Notes: generated by a model from the sequence alone, not told the origin. 64,000 nucleotides of DNA from Kurthia sibirica (GCF_003143975.1 NZ_QFVR01000003.1:124001-188000), one strand, 5' to 3'; shown: positions 33,043 to 42,129, counted from the first letter of the stretch. Made by a program: numbers and translations.

Positions 33043-33426
33043 GAAAATATAGTTTTTTTTATAAATTAATGATACGTACTCTACTTTTAATACATGGGTG
33101 AAAATAATTTGCTCCGTCATAAGCAGGTCTAGCTATTTTATTGGTTAGTCTTGGGATGGATTTATACTACTATTATTAATCGATTGTATGAATACATACT
33201 TAGCTCAAAATCGATCAAATCATTTATAACTAAAGAGAGTTACTTAATATTTCATTTCACCAATTTTTCATTGTTTTAATCATTTGATAAACAGCGAGAG
33301 AACTCAAGATAGACTCCATATGGTATGGCTTATCTCACTTTTGCTTAGATTCAGCATTTTAAGTAGAAAAGATTTGGTGAACCTGCGCTTTTTCAGGTCT
33401 ATTTTTAGGTATATTCATCATGATTA
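33043..33426. other. Intergenic region upstream of the cas operon
   Basis: About 380 bases without a credible coding frame. The sequence is AT-rich with no clear repeat copy. Upstream promoter elements of the cas operon presumably lie at its left end, but I cannot define them. Confidence 0.4.
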
Positions 33427-33490
33427 AAAAAAAAATGGCGAAAGCGCCTACCGATACTTGTCGGCGGAAAGCTTTCGCTATTTTTATTTT
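33427..33490. terminator. Bidirectional terminator
   Basis: TGGCGAAAGCGCC and GGCGGAAAGCTTTCGCTA form an imperfect GC-rich stem flanked by an A10 run on the left and TTTTTATTTTT on the right. Confidence 0.75.
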
Positions 33491-33576
33491 TCTAAAACAT
33501 GAATTGTTTTAATACCCCAACATATATAATAGAACCAAAATTACATATACTATTACAACATGAAGGCAAAATTAAA

Positions 33577-33603
33577 ATGAGTCCGGTGCAATACCGAACT
33601 CAT
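33577..33603 (-). terminator. Probable terminator of the small membrane protein gene
   Basis: ATGAGTCCGGT and ACCGAACTCAT form an 11-bp stem with one mismatch. Leftward the sequence continues TTTTAATTTTG. Confidence 0.55.
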
Positions 33604-33678
33604 GTTAACCAAGCTATCTAAATATGGCTCAGTTTTAGGAATCACTTCACTCATTGAATAAAGTGGAGGATTTTATAT

Positions 33679-33867
33679 TTATGCTGTTTTTCTTCGTTTT
33701 GTGCGCATTTGATGGATCAAATAGATCACGATAAATACAGCGATATAAATAATCGATTGTATAATAAAGCGCTGCATTGAAAAATTCTGGGCACTATAGT
33801 TTATGGCTTGCATTACTAACATAAATGAAAACCATCCGACAATAAAATTCAGTACAAGTCCTGGCAT
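33679..33867 (-). CDS. Small two-helix membrane protein
   Basis: This 62-residue hypothetical protein has two hydrophobic segments (VLNFIVGWFSFMLVMQAI and FIIQSIIYIAVFIVIYLI) and a basic C-terminal tail RTKRRK, so the tail should be cytoplasmic. AAAGGAG precedes the ATG at a good distance. I do not recognise the family. It stands alone between terminators, near genes for other small envelope proteins. Confidence 0.6.
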   Translation of the reverse strand: MPGLVLNFIVGWFSFMLVMQAINYSAQNFSMQRFIIQSIIYIAVFIVIYLIHQMRTKRRKTA

Positions 33868-33922
33868 AATTCAACACTCCTTTTTTTCATTATACACGTT
33901 TTGTATCATGAAAAAAATGATG

Positions 33923-34231
33923 TTATTTTTCGCAGGCAATATTGTCTTTATCACGATCTAAATCCGCGTTTTGTTGCATTGCTTTTTTATAAATACTTGC
34001 TGACACTTTTGCAGAAGAAGCACGATATTCTACTTTACCATTTCGTTTTACGACTTTATTTTTAGTTGCGGCTGATTTTTTTACACCGCTTGGATATTTT
34101 TCATTAAATACTTTGCAATTGCTATAGACTGATTTTGCTTCTGCTTCCGTAGAGCTGGTTGGCATTGAAATGGATCCTAGTACCATAGTTGCTGATAAAA
34201 CGCTTAAAATTGCTGTTTTTTTAATGATCAT
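33923..34231 (-). CDS. Secreted protein with excalibur calcium-binding domain
   Basis: This is a 102-residue exported protein. A signal peptide (KKTAILSVLSATMVLGSISM) is followed by the excalibur pattern: YSNCKVFNEKYPSGVKK in the middle and DLDRDKDNIACEK at the end, with the two Cys and the D-x-D-x-D loop expected to bind calcium. I start at ATG 34231, where GGAGG lies six bases upstream, instead of the extension to 34258. The start overlaps the end of a small membrane peptide gene, so the two are probably coupled. Confidence 0.87.
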   Translation of the reverse strand: MIIKKTAILSVLSATMVLGSISMPTSSTEAEAKSVYSNCKVFNEKYPSGVKKSAATKNKVVKRNGKVEYRASSAKVSASIYKKAMQQNADLDRDKDNIACEK

Positions 34232-34352
34232 AATAACCTCCAATAAAATTTTGTTCAATCATTGTATGTTCTTTATTTGATACATCAATTAAATAATTAA
34301 TAGATAGATAAAGTAAAAGTAATATAAGTATAATACCCATAATTTTCTTCAA
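34221..34352 (-). CDS. Small single-pass membrane peptide overlapping the excalibur gene
   Basis: TTG at 34352 follows GGAGGG by nine bases and opens a 43-codon frame, with KKIMGIILILLLLYLSINYL as one membrane segment and a short polar tail. Its final codons contain the Shine-Dalgarno of the excalibur gene and its stop lies 8-11 bases past that gene's ATG, an arrangement typical of translational coupling. An alternative ATG at 34403 lacks a ribosome site. I do not recognise the family. Confidence 0.5.
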   Translation of the reverse strand: MKKIMGIILILLLLYLSINYLIDVSNKEHTMIEQNFIGGYYDH

Positions 34353-34429
34353 CAGATTAATCCCTCCATATTTAATCGTTAATGCCATACTATCATAATA
34401 CATTTTTTAACTATTAGATACAAAAATTG

Positions 34430-34475
34430 ACTAGGAGGACTTCGGTGAGCTACCGATTCCTACTAGTCAATCATA
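34430..34475 (-). terminator. Possible terminator after the yfmQ-like gene
   Basis: TTGACTAGGAGGA and TTCCTACTAGTCAA form a bulged stem just after the stop codon of the minus-strand gene. The T tract is poor, so confidence is moderate. Confidence 0.45.
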
Positions 34476-34478
34476 TGA

Positions 34479-34922
34479 TTATACCGCTATACGCGTTGGA
34501 TTTGTAATAGCTTTCAGCGATTCTGAATTCAGGCTATAAGATAAAACACTTTTGTCAATTTGTTTGATAACTTCAACTTTTGAATGATCATAGTAAACTG
34601 TTAGTTTCATATCCTTTTTGCCTTTTTTCGAATGAATAATATATGGTGTTACTTCTAATTGTGGATCAATATAGTATGCTTCATTACCTTTAAAAATTGA
34701 GTTGCGTACTAAAAAACTTGCTTCATTAAAAGAATCGATAAAATTGCTTTTTTCTGTGCCTTCTAAAGTTTTGCCATCAAATGTGACAACCACTTCATCC
34801 GCATTAAATTTTTGATGCATAGCGAATTTTGATGTTAGCCACACAACCACAATATTCGGTGGTGCTGTAACGAGTTTTGCAACGCCCGCAATGACGATTA
34901 CTAACAGTACTGTCCATGACAT
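34479..34922 (-). CDS. YfmQ-family protein
   Basis: This is a 147-residue protein with an N-terminal membrane anchor (TVLLVIVIAGVAKLV). Its VTFDGKTLEGTEKSNFIDSF, FNEASFL and YDPQLEVTPYIIHSKKGKKD-like blocks match my recollection of the uncharacterised YfmQ family of Bacillus. AGGAG lies ten bases before the ATG. No enzyme motif is visible. It lies next to ileS but is separated by a terminator. Confidence 0.65.
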   Translation of the reverse strand: MSWTVLLVIVIAGVAKLVTAPPNIVVVWLTSKFAMHQKFNADEVVVTFDGKTLEGTEKSNFIDSFNEASFLVRNSIFKGNEAYYIDPQLEVTPYIIHSKKGKKDMKLTVYYDHSKVEVIKQIDKSVLSYSLNSESLKAITNPTRIAV

Positions 34923-34947
34923 GATAAAACATCTCCTATGATTAAGT

Positions 34948-35092
34948 TTATTCGATTTTGTCTATCGGTGTAAGACCGTTATTCAATAACGTAATTATCT
35001 TATCATAGTAAAAATGAATTACAATGTACTTTTGAAAATGTTCACGATATAGGCACAATACTCTATCTGCATTTGACCAATAAATGGCATTT
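34948..35092 (-). pseudogene. Possible relic of an IS3-type transposase C-terminus
   Basis: A frame ending at 34948 reads QKYIVIHFYYDKIITLLNNG and then LTPIDKI. This recalls the YINYYNxxRIxxxLxGLTPIEY tail of IS3-family transposases. There is no start codon with a ribosome site, and the frame runs back into the ileS terminator, so if real it is only a fragment. The resemblance is weak. Confidence 0.25.
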
Positions 35093-35105
35093 GTGAAGTT
35101 TTTGA

Positions 35106-35142
35106 AAAGTGAGCTAGTCCCATTACAGGAATAGCTCACTTT
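35106..35142 (-). terminator. ileS terminator
   Basis: AAAGTGAGCTA and TAGCTCACTTT form an 11-bp stem eight bases after the ileS stop codon; leftward it is followed by TCAAA, so the T tract is the paired TTTT. Confidence 0.7.
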
Positions 35143-35149
35143 AGAGTAT

Positions 35150-38100
35150 TTAATAGACAAGCTCGATCCATAATTCATCATCAAATAATTTGGTCGTAAT
35201 CGTTGGTGTCACTATTTTTTTATTATAATTGAAGCGTTTCACGAGCATATTTGCTTGCAATAATGCTTCGAATTTTTTCAAAATCTCTATATTTTCTTCA
35301 TTGGCTGAAAAGTTTATTTCGATATATTTTTCAACAGGTAGATCTAATGCTTTACGTTTTTCTTGAATAATTCGGATCATTTCACGCATTTGACCTTCCT
35401 GTAATAAGTCTTCTGTTAACTGTAAATTCATCAAGACTTCATAACCAGCCTCTTCTTCAAATGCAAAACCTTCTGGTACATGAGATGTTTTTTCAACATG
35501 TTCTCGTTTTAAAACAATTGGTTCATCATCTATATGCAATACTAAGCTACCATTTAATTTGAATTGACGTTTTTGTTGTTCTGTTAAGTTTTCGACTAGG
35601 GATTTCATCACATTCACATTTTTCCCGAAAGCGATTCCCGCCGTTTTGAAATTTAATTTATAATCTATTTTTTCATAGTCTTCTAATGTTTTAACAAAAT
35701 GTAACTCTTTTATATTCAGTTCTTCTTTAATAATATGCGCATAATCTTGCAATTCTTCGACTGGTGATACAATAAATAATTCACTCAATGGTTGTTTCAC
35801 TTTTACAGCCGAGCTATTCCTTATACGACGCCCTAATTCCACAATATTTCGAACGGCGACCATTTGCGCTTCCAATGTCACATCTATCGTTGAGGCATCA
35901 CCGATTGGGTAGTCTGCTAAATGTACAGATTGACCCGTTAGTGTTGTATAGATATCTTCTGTTATAAATGGCGTAAATGGGGCCGCTAACTGTGCAATCG
36001 TTGTTAATGATTCATATAATGTAGCATAGGCTGCTAATTTATCATCCGACATACCTGTTGCCCAGAAACGCGCACGATTTCGTCGGATATACCAATTACT
36101 TAATTCTTCAATGAAGGATCCCATTTCACGACTTGCTTGCGTAAAATCATATTGCTCCATCGCCTTGTTAGCGATGACTTTCGTATGTTCTAAGCGCGAT
36201 AAGATCCATTCATCCATTTTAGTATGAATGCCTTTATTTTGTGCATCATATACATAACCATCTATGTCTGCATACATTTTATAAAAACGGAATACGTTAT
36301 CAAAAGTATCCACAAATTTAGATTTAGCCTCTTGTACCGTTTTATGAGAAAAACGCTTTGGATTCCATGGCGCACTATCTGTCATAAATGCCCAGCGAAG
36401 TGCATCTGCTCCATACGCCTCCATCATCTCTGATGGCTCTAACGCATTTCCTTTACTTTTAGACATTTTACGACCATCTTCATCGAGTATATGTCCAAGT
36501 GATAAGACGTTTTTATAGGGTGCTACGCCTTTATACAGCGTTGAAACGGCCAATAAGCTATAGAAAAAGCCTCTTGTTTGATCGATTCCTTCAATCACAA
36601 CATCTGCTGGGAATGATTGACTAAAATCAATATCCTTATTAAACGGATAATGGTGTTGTGCAAATGGCATAGATCCACTATCAAACCAGACATCGATGAC
36701 TTCTGGTGTACGATGCATTGTATGTTCACAAAGTGGACATTGACAAACAACTGTATCAATATAAGGCTTATGCAATTCAAGTGTATCAAGAGATTGACCG
36801 CTAAGTTGCTGTAATTCGGCGATACTTGCAGGTGCTACTTCATGACCACATTCATCACATTGCCATACATTTAGCGGCGTTCCCCAATAACGGTTACGAC
36901 TAATATTCCAGTCGAGTACATGATCGAGGAAATTGCCAAATCTACCTTCTTTAATATGCTCTGGATACCAGTTGACTGTACTATTTAATTTCACTAATTC
37001 ATCACGATGTTTTTGCATATTAATAAACCAGCTATCTGTTGCATAATATAATAATGGAGAATCACAGCGCCAACAATGTGGATAACTATGTTCATATTTT
37101 TCTTTTGAAAATAAGCGCCCCGACTGCGCAAGCATTTTAATAATATCTACATCACAATCTTTTACAAAACGACCTGCGAGCGGCGGAACTTCAGCTGTAT
37201 AACAACCTCTTCCATCGACAATATTAACAAATGATAAACCATTTTCTTTAACGATGCGGTAATCATCTTCACCATAGGCTGGTGCAATATGCACGATACC
37301 TGTACCAGATGAGTCCGTCACATAGTCTGCTAAAACGACTTCATGACCTTTTTCAAGTGTCACAAAATTAAATGGTGCTTCGTATTTTAAGCCTTTTAAT
37401 GCACTTCCTGGCATTGTTTCAACAATTTGAGCCTGTCCTGAAAATAATTTTTCAACAAGCGATTGTACAACGATATAATAATCACCTTCGTATTGCACTT
37501 TTGCATATTGTAATGTTGCATTTACTGCAAGAGCTACATTTGCTGGTAGTGTCCAGGGTGTAGTCGTCCAACCTAAAAAATAAACATTTTCTTCATTGAC
37601 TAGTTTAAATTTCGCTGTTGCAGACAAATCTTTAACATCCTTATAACCTTGTGCCACTTCATGAGAGCTTAATGAGGTTTGACAACTTGGACAATAGGGC
37701 GATACACGATGTCCTTTATATAGCTCACCATTTTTATGCACATGACTTAAAATGGACCAAACCGACTCAATATAATTATTTTCAAGCGTAACATATGGAT
37801 TTTCCATATCTAACCAATAGCCAAGATCTTCTGTAAATACACGCCATTTCTTTTCATAGGTAAAGACGCTTTCTTGACATTTTTTTATGAATTTTTCGAT
37901 ACCATATTTTTCGATTTCTTGTTTGCCAGAAATACCCAACTCTTTTTCTACAGCCAATTCCACTGGCAAACCATGCGTATCCCAACCTGCTTTGCGTTCA
38001 ACATAAAAACCTTGCATTGTTTTATAGCGTGCAACGATGTCTTTGACTGTTCTACCGAAGGCATGTCCGACATGGGGTAGGCCGTTTGCTGTTGGAGGTC

Positions 38101-38224
38101 CCTCATAAAAAACGAAGGGTTTCGCTTTTTTGCGCTGTGCTATTGATTGTTGAAATGTATGGTCACTTTGCCATTTCTGTTTGATTCTTTGTTCTTTTTC
38201 ATAAGCTGATTCTTTTTGTTGCAT
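35150..38224 (-). CDS. ileS: Isoleucyl-tRNA synthetase, eukaryote-like type 2
   Basis: This is a 1024-residue class I synthetase that charges tRNA-Ile. The signature GPPTANGLPHVGHA (HVGH at 51-54) and GRKMSKSKGN near residue 600 are clear. The form ANGLPHVGHA, as opposed to ANGDIHIGHA, and the absence of the C-terminal zinc motif put it in the IleRS2 group shared with eukaryotes. That group is less sensitive to mupirocin. I start at ATG 38224 after AGGAGG. The frame extension to 38341 runs through the leader. A T-box leader immediately upstream controls it. Confidence 0.94.
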   Translation of the reverse strand: MQQKESAYEKEQRIKQKWQSDHTFQQSIAQRKKAKPFVFYEGPPTANGLPHVGHAFGRTVKDIVARYKTMQGFYVERKAGWDTHGLPVELAVEKELGISGKQEIEKYGIEKFIKKCQESVFTYEKKWRVFTEDLGYWLDMENPYVTLENNYIESVWSILSHVHKNGELYKGHRVSPYCPSCQTSLSSHEVAQGYKDVKDLSATAKFKLVNEENVYFLGWTTTPWTLPANVALAVNATLQYAKVQYEGDYYIVVQSLVEKLFSGQAQIVETMPGSALKGLKYEAPFNFVTLEKGHEVVLADYVTDSSGTGIVHIAPAYGEDDYRIVKENGLSFVNIVDGRGCYTAEVPPLAGRFVKDCDVDIIKMLAQSGRLFSKEKYEHSYPHCWRCDSPLLYYATDSWFINMQKHRDELVKLNSTVNWYPEHIKEGRFGNFLDHVLDWNISRNRYWGTPLNVWQCDECGHEVAPASIAELQQLSGQSLDTLELHKPYIDTVVCQCPLCEHTMHRTPEVIDVWFDSGSMPFAQHHYPFNKDIDFSQSFPADVVIEGIDQTRGFFYSLLAVSTLYKGVAPYKNVLSLGHILDEDGRKMSKSKGNALEPSEMMEAYGADALRWAFMTDSAPWNPKRFSHKTVQEAKSKFVDTFDNVFRFYKMYADIDGYVYDAQNKGIHTKMDEWILSRLEHTKVIANKAMEQYDFTQASREMGSFIEELSNWYIRRNRARFWATGMSDDKLAAYATLYESLTTIAQLAAPFTPFITEDIYTTLTGQSVHLADYPIGDASTIDVTLEAQMVAVRNIVELGRRIRNSSAVKVKQPLSELFIVSPVEELQDYAHIIKEELNIKELHFVKTLEDYEKIDYKLNFKTAGIAFGKNVNVMKSLVENLTEQQKRQFKLNGSLVLHIDDEPIVLKREHVEKTSHVPEGFAFEEEAGYEVLMNLQLTEDLLQEGQMREMIRIIQEKRKALDLPVEKYIEINFSANEENIEILKKFEALLQANMLVKRFNYNKKIVTPTITTKLFDDELWIELVY

Positions 38225-38252
38225 TATTATTCCTCCTATACTTTTGTACAAA

Positions 38253-38515
38253 AGGCATACAAAAAACACCACCCCTCGCAAAGAGAGGTGGTGTTTTTTC
38301 GCGAACCACCTAAAACTATTGAAAATCCGAGTCAATAGCACTTAGCGACGTACAATCATACGCGTTCTTTTTAACGGTAGAATCCCGAGTTAGCTTACTG
38401 TCAATTTCGGCTAACTATCTCAGAGACGATTTTCAATTTGAATTTGTACACTGATTTCCACCAACCATCAGCTCTCTATAGGACAAGACTCAAAAATACT
38501 CTTTCTCTTCCACGA
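38253..38515 (-). promoter_or_regulatory. T-box riboswitch, isoleucine-specific
   Basis: The leader of ileS has the Stem I block AGAGAGCTGATGGTTGGTGG (reading leftward from about 38482). A specifier codon ATC in GAAAATCGTCTCTGAG (38425-38440) follows, and then the T-box AGGTGGTTCGCG (38300-38311). The terminator is a perfect stem AACACCACC/GGTGGTGTT with TTTTTT (38261-38299). Uncharged tRNA-Ile pairing at ATC would favour antitermination and raise ileS expression. Confidence 0.9.
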
Positions 38516-38628
38516 CTTTGTATGCTTTTATTATTATTAAGTGTAGACTACAGTGATTTTACTGTCAACTATATACATGATGGGGAGGCTATAAGATGTT
38601 GATCAACCGTATTTCGAGCACAATTATG
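38516..38628. other. ileS promoter region and gltS downstream space
   Basis: About 110 bases between the T-box and the gltS stop codon. It must contain the ileS promoter. No strong terminator for gltS is visible here. Confidence 0.4.
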
Positions 38629-39810
38629 TTATTTAAATAAATTAATTGTCGTAATAATAATTGGCATACCAAAAACGTCTATTAAGAACGCACCCACAAT
38701 TGGTACGATTAAAAAAGCTTTTTGTGATGGGCCATATTTTTTCACGATTGCAGACATATTTGCCATAGCATTAGGTGTAGCACCTAGTCCATGACCAAGG
38801 AAACCAGAAATCATAACTGCTGCATCGTAGTCTTTTCCGATAAAGCGGAATAACACGAACACACCAAATAAGAAAATAAAGACGACTTGCACAAAAACAA
38901 TCACAAAAATTGGTAGTGCTAAATCTGCTACTTCCCATAATTTAATGCTCATTAATGCCATAGATAGGAATATGCCCAGTGAAATATCACCGATTAAATT
39001 GATTTCTCTCATATTAATGAAATCAGGTTTGATTCGATCCATCACATTACGAACGATGACCGCAACAAACATAGCGCCTACATAAGCCGGTAACACGAAA
39101 CCAGTTAGATCCGAGAAGAATTGTCCTACATATGTACCAATGGCCATAGATAGTGTAATTAAAAACACTTGATTCATGAATGATTTCTCCGTCACCGGAT
39201 GTTCATACACTTCAACATATTTTTCTGATTTTCCTTCATTGGGTTTTAGATTATGCTTTTTAATTAAATATTTTACAGCGGGACCACCGATTAACGCTCC
39301 AGCAACCAGCCCTACTGTAGCTGCCGCCATTCCGATCGATACAGCTGAGTTAATACCCATACCTTCAATTGTCGCACCATAGGCTGCAGCAGAACCATGT
39401 CCACCTTCCATTGATACTGCTCCGGCCATTACACCTAATAATGGATCCAAATGAAATACTTTGGCTAAACTAACGCCAATAATATTTTGTACCAATGCTA
39501 AAAAACCACAGGCAATCCAGTAAATAATAAGAATTTTACCACCCAGTCGAACAAGTGCAAAACTAGCACCTAGACCTACTGTTGTGAAAAATGTAATCAT
39601 AAAAATACTTTGTAAAGACGTGTCTAGTGATAACTCTACCACGCCAGTCGCCTTTAATAATGTTGCAATTGCTGCAAAGATTAATCCTCCTACAACTGGT
39701 GCAGGTATGCAAAATTTATTGAGTAGCTTTACTTTGTTGACGGTAAACGTACCGAGTATGAACATCGCTACCGCTATAAATAATGTAGTAATTTGATCAA
39801 TTTCAAACAA
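38629..39810 (-). CDS. gltS: Sodium/glutamate symporter (GltS family)
   Basis: This is a 393-residue membrane transporter with about ten hydrophobic segments. Diagnostic blocks are the reentrant-loop region GGHGSAAAYGATIEGMG and FLGHGLGATPNAMANMSA, and FCIPAPVVGGLIFA near the start. GltS imports glutamate with sodium. It begins two bases after the hutG stop, so both are on one transcript. HutG releases glutamate, so the pair may feed a glutamate pool together, or the transporter may carry a related substrate. Confidence 0.93.
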   Translation of the reverse strand: MFEIDQITTLFIAVAMFILGTFTVNKVKLLNKFCIPAPVVGGLIFAAIATLLKATGVVELSLDTSLQSIFMITFFTTVGLGASFALVRLGGKILIIYWIACGFLALVQNIIGVSLAKVFHLDPLLGVMAGAVSMEGGHGSAAAYGATIEGMGINSAVSIGMAAATVGLVAGALIGGPAVKYLIKKHNLKPNEGKSEKYVEVYEHPVTEKSFMNQVFLITLSMAIGTYVGQFFSDLTGFVLPAYVGAMFVAVIVRNVMDRIKPDFINMREINLIGDISLGIFLSMALMSIKLWEVADLALPIFVIVFVQVVFIFLFGVFVLFRFIGKDYDAAVMISGFLGHGLGATPNAMANMSAIVKKYGPSQKAFLIVPIVGAFLIDVFGMPIIITTINLFK

Positions 39811-39811
39811 T

Positions 39812-40759
39812 CTATTTCCCCCTAGTCATACCTACCATCGCTTCATTCGTCAAATATGCACCTAACTTCACCGTTAAGCCACCTTGATCTAAGGATGGAT
39901 TCACTTCACATATACTGAAGCTCGTTGTTTTATCATTATTCGTTATGAGTTGAATAATTTTCCTCACCGCTTTTGGATGTAGACCAAAAACAGATGGTGC
40001 GCTGACACCTGGTGCATGTGCTGCATCAATTACATCCATGCAAAGCGTCATTAATAATACATCACACTGTTGCGAAAAATGGTCAAATTCCATTGCTAAA
40101 TCAGCTTCTGTCATTGTATCTTCATATAAATACGTAACATCAAACGCGTCCGCACGATTAAATAACGCTTGTGTATTACCATAACGCTGAATACCACAAA
40201 CGAAGTATTTTGCTTTTTTATCCTCATCAAGAATTTGTTTAAACATTGTTCCAGATGAGGTTTCTTCATCATAGTCACGCAGGTCAAAATGGGCATCGAT
40301 ATTAACTAATCCAATAACCGCTTCTTTCCCATACGCTTCACGAACACCTAGATAATGACCATATAAGGTTTCATGACCACCACCTAATATAATTGTTGCT
40401 GTATCCGTTTTCAGCGATTGTGCAACGATTTTACCCAATTCTACTTGTGCTGCTTCTAGTTGACGACCTTCACATTCAATATTGCCTAAGTCAACGATTG
40501 ACACCATATTTTCTTCAATTAAAGGAATGCTCGACAATCCTTCTCTTAAAGCATTTGGACCTTGAGCAGCACCCAGTCTGCCTTTGTTTCTTCTCACACC
40601 TTCGTCACATGAAAAACCGACGATCGCGATATTAGCTTGCGCGTCACTCAATTGTGTTGGCTCAATTACTGACACAGCTTGATGTAATCTATAGCTTTCT
40701 TTAATAAGTAAACTGTCCACGCGACCGTTCCAAAATTCAGTCATTTTTGAGTTATACAT
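39812..40759 (-). CDS. hutG: Formimidoylglutamase (HutG), ureohydrolase family
   Basis: This is a 315-residue manganese enzyme of the arginase family that turns N-formimino-glutamate into glutamate and formamide in histidine breakdown. Metal motifs are GGGHETLYGH, NIDAHFDLRDY and LCMDVIDAAHAPG; the GVSAPSVFGL block after it is the HutG-type signature. No hutH, hutU or hutI is nearby. I start at ATG 40759, nine bases from GGGAG. The ATG at 40777 lies over the Shine-Dalgarno. It leads a two-gene operon with gltS and diverges from a LysR gene. Confidence 0.85.
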   Translation of the reverse strand: MYNSKMTEFWNGRVDSLLIKESYRLHQAVSVIEPTQLSDAQANIAIVGFSCDEGVRRNKGRLGAAQGPNALREGLSSIPLIEENMVSIVDLGNIECEGRQLEAAQVELGKIVAQSLKTDTATIILGGGHETLYGHYLGVREAYGKEAVIGLVNIDAHFDLRDYDEETSSGTMFKQILDEDKKAKYFVCGIQRYGNTQALFNRADAFDVTYLYEDTMTEADLAMEFDHFSQQCDVLLMTLCMDVIDAAHAPGVSAPSVFGLHPKAVRKIIQLITNNDKTTSFSICEVNPSLDQGGLTVKLGAYLTNEAMVGMTRGK

Positions 40760-40851
40760 ATATTTTATCTCCCTCATTATTCATGCTTTTAGCTGTATTG
40801 TAAGTATAATTTTTATAATCTATAATTACTAATACTGTTTTTTTATATATT

Positions 40852-40868
40852 TATAGTTTATAACTATA
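40852..40868. promoter_or_regulatory. Candidate LysR-type operator
   Basis: TATAGTT-TAT-AACTATA is an inverted repeat with 7-bp arms and contains a T-N11-A LysR box. It lies in the divergent space between hutG and the LysR gene, close to the regulator's ribosome site, as expected for autoregulation. Confidence 0.55.
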
Positions 40869-40885
40869 TATAGAGGTGAATATTT

Positions 40886-41767
40886 TTGGATATTAAACAA
40901 CTTAAGTATTTTATAACAGTTGCAGATGCAGGTAGTTTTTCTAAGGCGGCTTTACTTTTACATATATCCCAGCCGTCATTAAGTAACGCGATTGCCAATC
41001 TTGAAAAAAGTATTGGCAGTAGTTTATTGGAACGTTCTACAAGGCATGTGCGACTAACTGACACAGGCATGTTGCTTTATGAACGCTCCATTGAGCTAAT
41101 CAATCAATTTTCTATCATAAATGAAGAATTACAAGATGTCATTCATGGCAATGAAATAAAAATTGTTTTTGGTATGATTGAAGCTGCACATCGATGGTTT
41201 TCTGAAGTTATGCTATTGCATCATGAACAATACCCTGACATTCAATTTTCGATTATCGATACATTGTATAATAAATCAGTTATGGAAGCTTTGGAAAACT
41301 ATGATATACATGCCGCAATTTCTAATCATTTCATACAAGGGCCCCATATTACTTGTCAGCAATTATATAGTGAAAAATTCGCTGTTATTATGCCCACGGA
41401 TCATGCACTTGCACATCAACAACAAATTTCTTTACATCATATTAGCAATTACCCACTTATAACAGGTATGCCCACTTTTGAAACATGGAAATTGATTACG
41501 GAAGCGTTTGAAAAAGCACAAATCACCCCTAAAATCGCTTATGAAATTGAACGTTTTGAAATGGTGAAAATGCTTGTTTCATCGGGTGCTGGCATTAGTA
41601 TTTTACCTGTAAATTATGTGCAGAATAATTTACCTACGAACTTAACGTATAAACTATTAACAGATGGACATCTTGAACGACCTGTATATTTATGCTATTT
41701 GAAAAATCGTAACTTTCCTGACTCCATCCTCAATTTATTCAAAAAAATTGAAGATTTTTGCAAATAA
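40886..41767 (+). CDS. LysR-family transcriptional regulator
   Basis: This is a 293-residue regulator. The N-terminal winged helix reads LKYFITVADAGSFSKAA with ISQPSLSNAIANLEKSIG. The C-terminal effector domain resembles that of the GltC/CysB group in general layout, but the effector is unknown. The start is TTG at 40886, after AGAGGTGAA. It is divergent from hutG-gltS, so it probably activates that operon in response to a pathway intermediate such as formiminoglutamate or glutamate. That is inference from context. Confidence 0.85.
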   Translation: MDIKQLKYFITVADAGSFSKAALLLHISQPSLSNAIANLEKSIGSSLLERSTRHVRLTDTGMLLYERSIELINQFSIINEELQDVIHGNEIKIVFGMIEAAHRWFSEVMLLHHEQYPDIQFSIIDTLYNKSVMEALENYDIHAAISNHFIQGPHITCQQLYSEKFAVIMPTDHALAHQQQISLHHISNYPLITGMPTFETWKLITEAFEKAQITPKIAYEIERFEMVKMLVSSGAGISILPVNYVQNNLPTNLTYKLLTDGHLERPVYLCYLKNRNFPDSILNLFKKIEDFCK

Positions 41768-42031
41768 AACGATACGGAACTTTCCTCTCTCAAATAGACG
41801 GCTCTAAAAAGGCGAAGCAGCCATCTAGTGTCGATACATTATTGAATATGCTTTCTTTTTAACGAATTCTTCGCATCAGAATATATAGATGGTAAGTGAT
41901 TAAATACTTCCAGTAAACCTTCACTTGCGAGACATTGCGAATTGCCTATTTTCTTCTCTAGCTAAATGGCTCTGGCCTATTTCTAATTTCTAGTCATGTG
42001 AATGGCAATTATTTTTCTCGACATAGAAAAA
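41768..42031. other. Intergenic region without identified features
   Basis: About 260 bases after the LysR stop. Short frames here have no ribosome site, and I see no repeat copy or hairpin that would serve as the LysR terminator. Confidence 0.4.
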
Positions 42032-42098
42032 CCCCATTAAGTAAACTGTTGATCTACAGCGTACTGTAGTTTTTAACAGGATTTACTTAATGGGGATA
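42032..42098 (-). terminator. Terminator of the peptide transporter operon
   Basis: CCCCATTAAGTAAA and TTTACTTAATGGGG form a 14-bp outer stem, and CTGTT/AACAG plus CTACAG/CTGTAG extend it inward. Leftward it ends in TTTTTCTATG. Confidence 0.88.
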
Positions 42099-42129
42099 CT
42101 ACCAAAGCTTCTTTGGATAAGACAGCTTT

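Noticed and set aside
34948-35184. 78-residue frame on the minus strand as a real gene
   Set aside because: It starts inside the end of ileS in another frame, crosses the ileS terminator and has no ribosome site. Only its last part is kept, as a weak transposase relic.
38225-38341. 39-residue extension of IleS
   Set aside because: It is translated from the T-box leader, and the AGGAGG before ATG 38224 fixes the start.
38596-38640. 14-residue frame after GGGGAGG on the plus strand
   Set aside because: The ribosome site is good, but the peptide is very short and runs antisense into the end of gltS. There is no promoter or terminator to support it.
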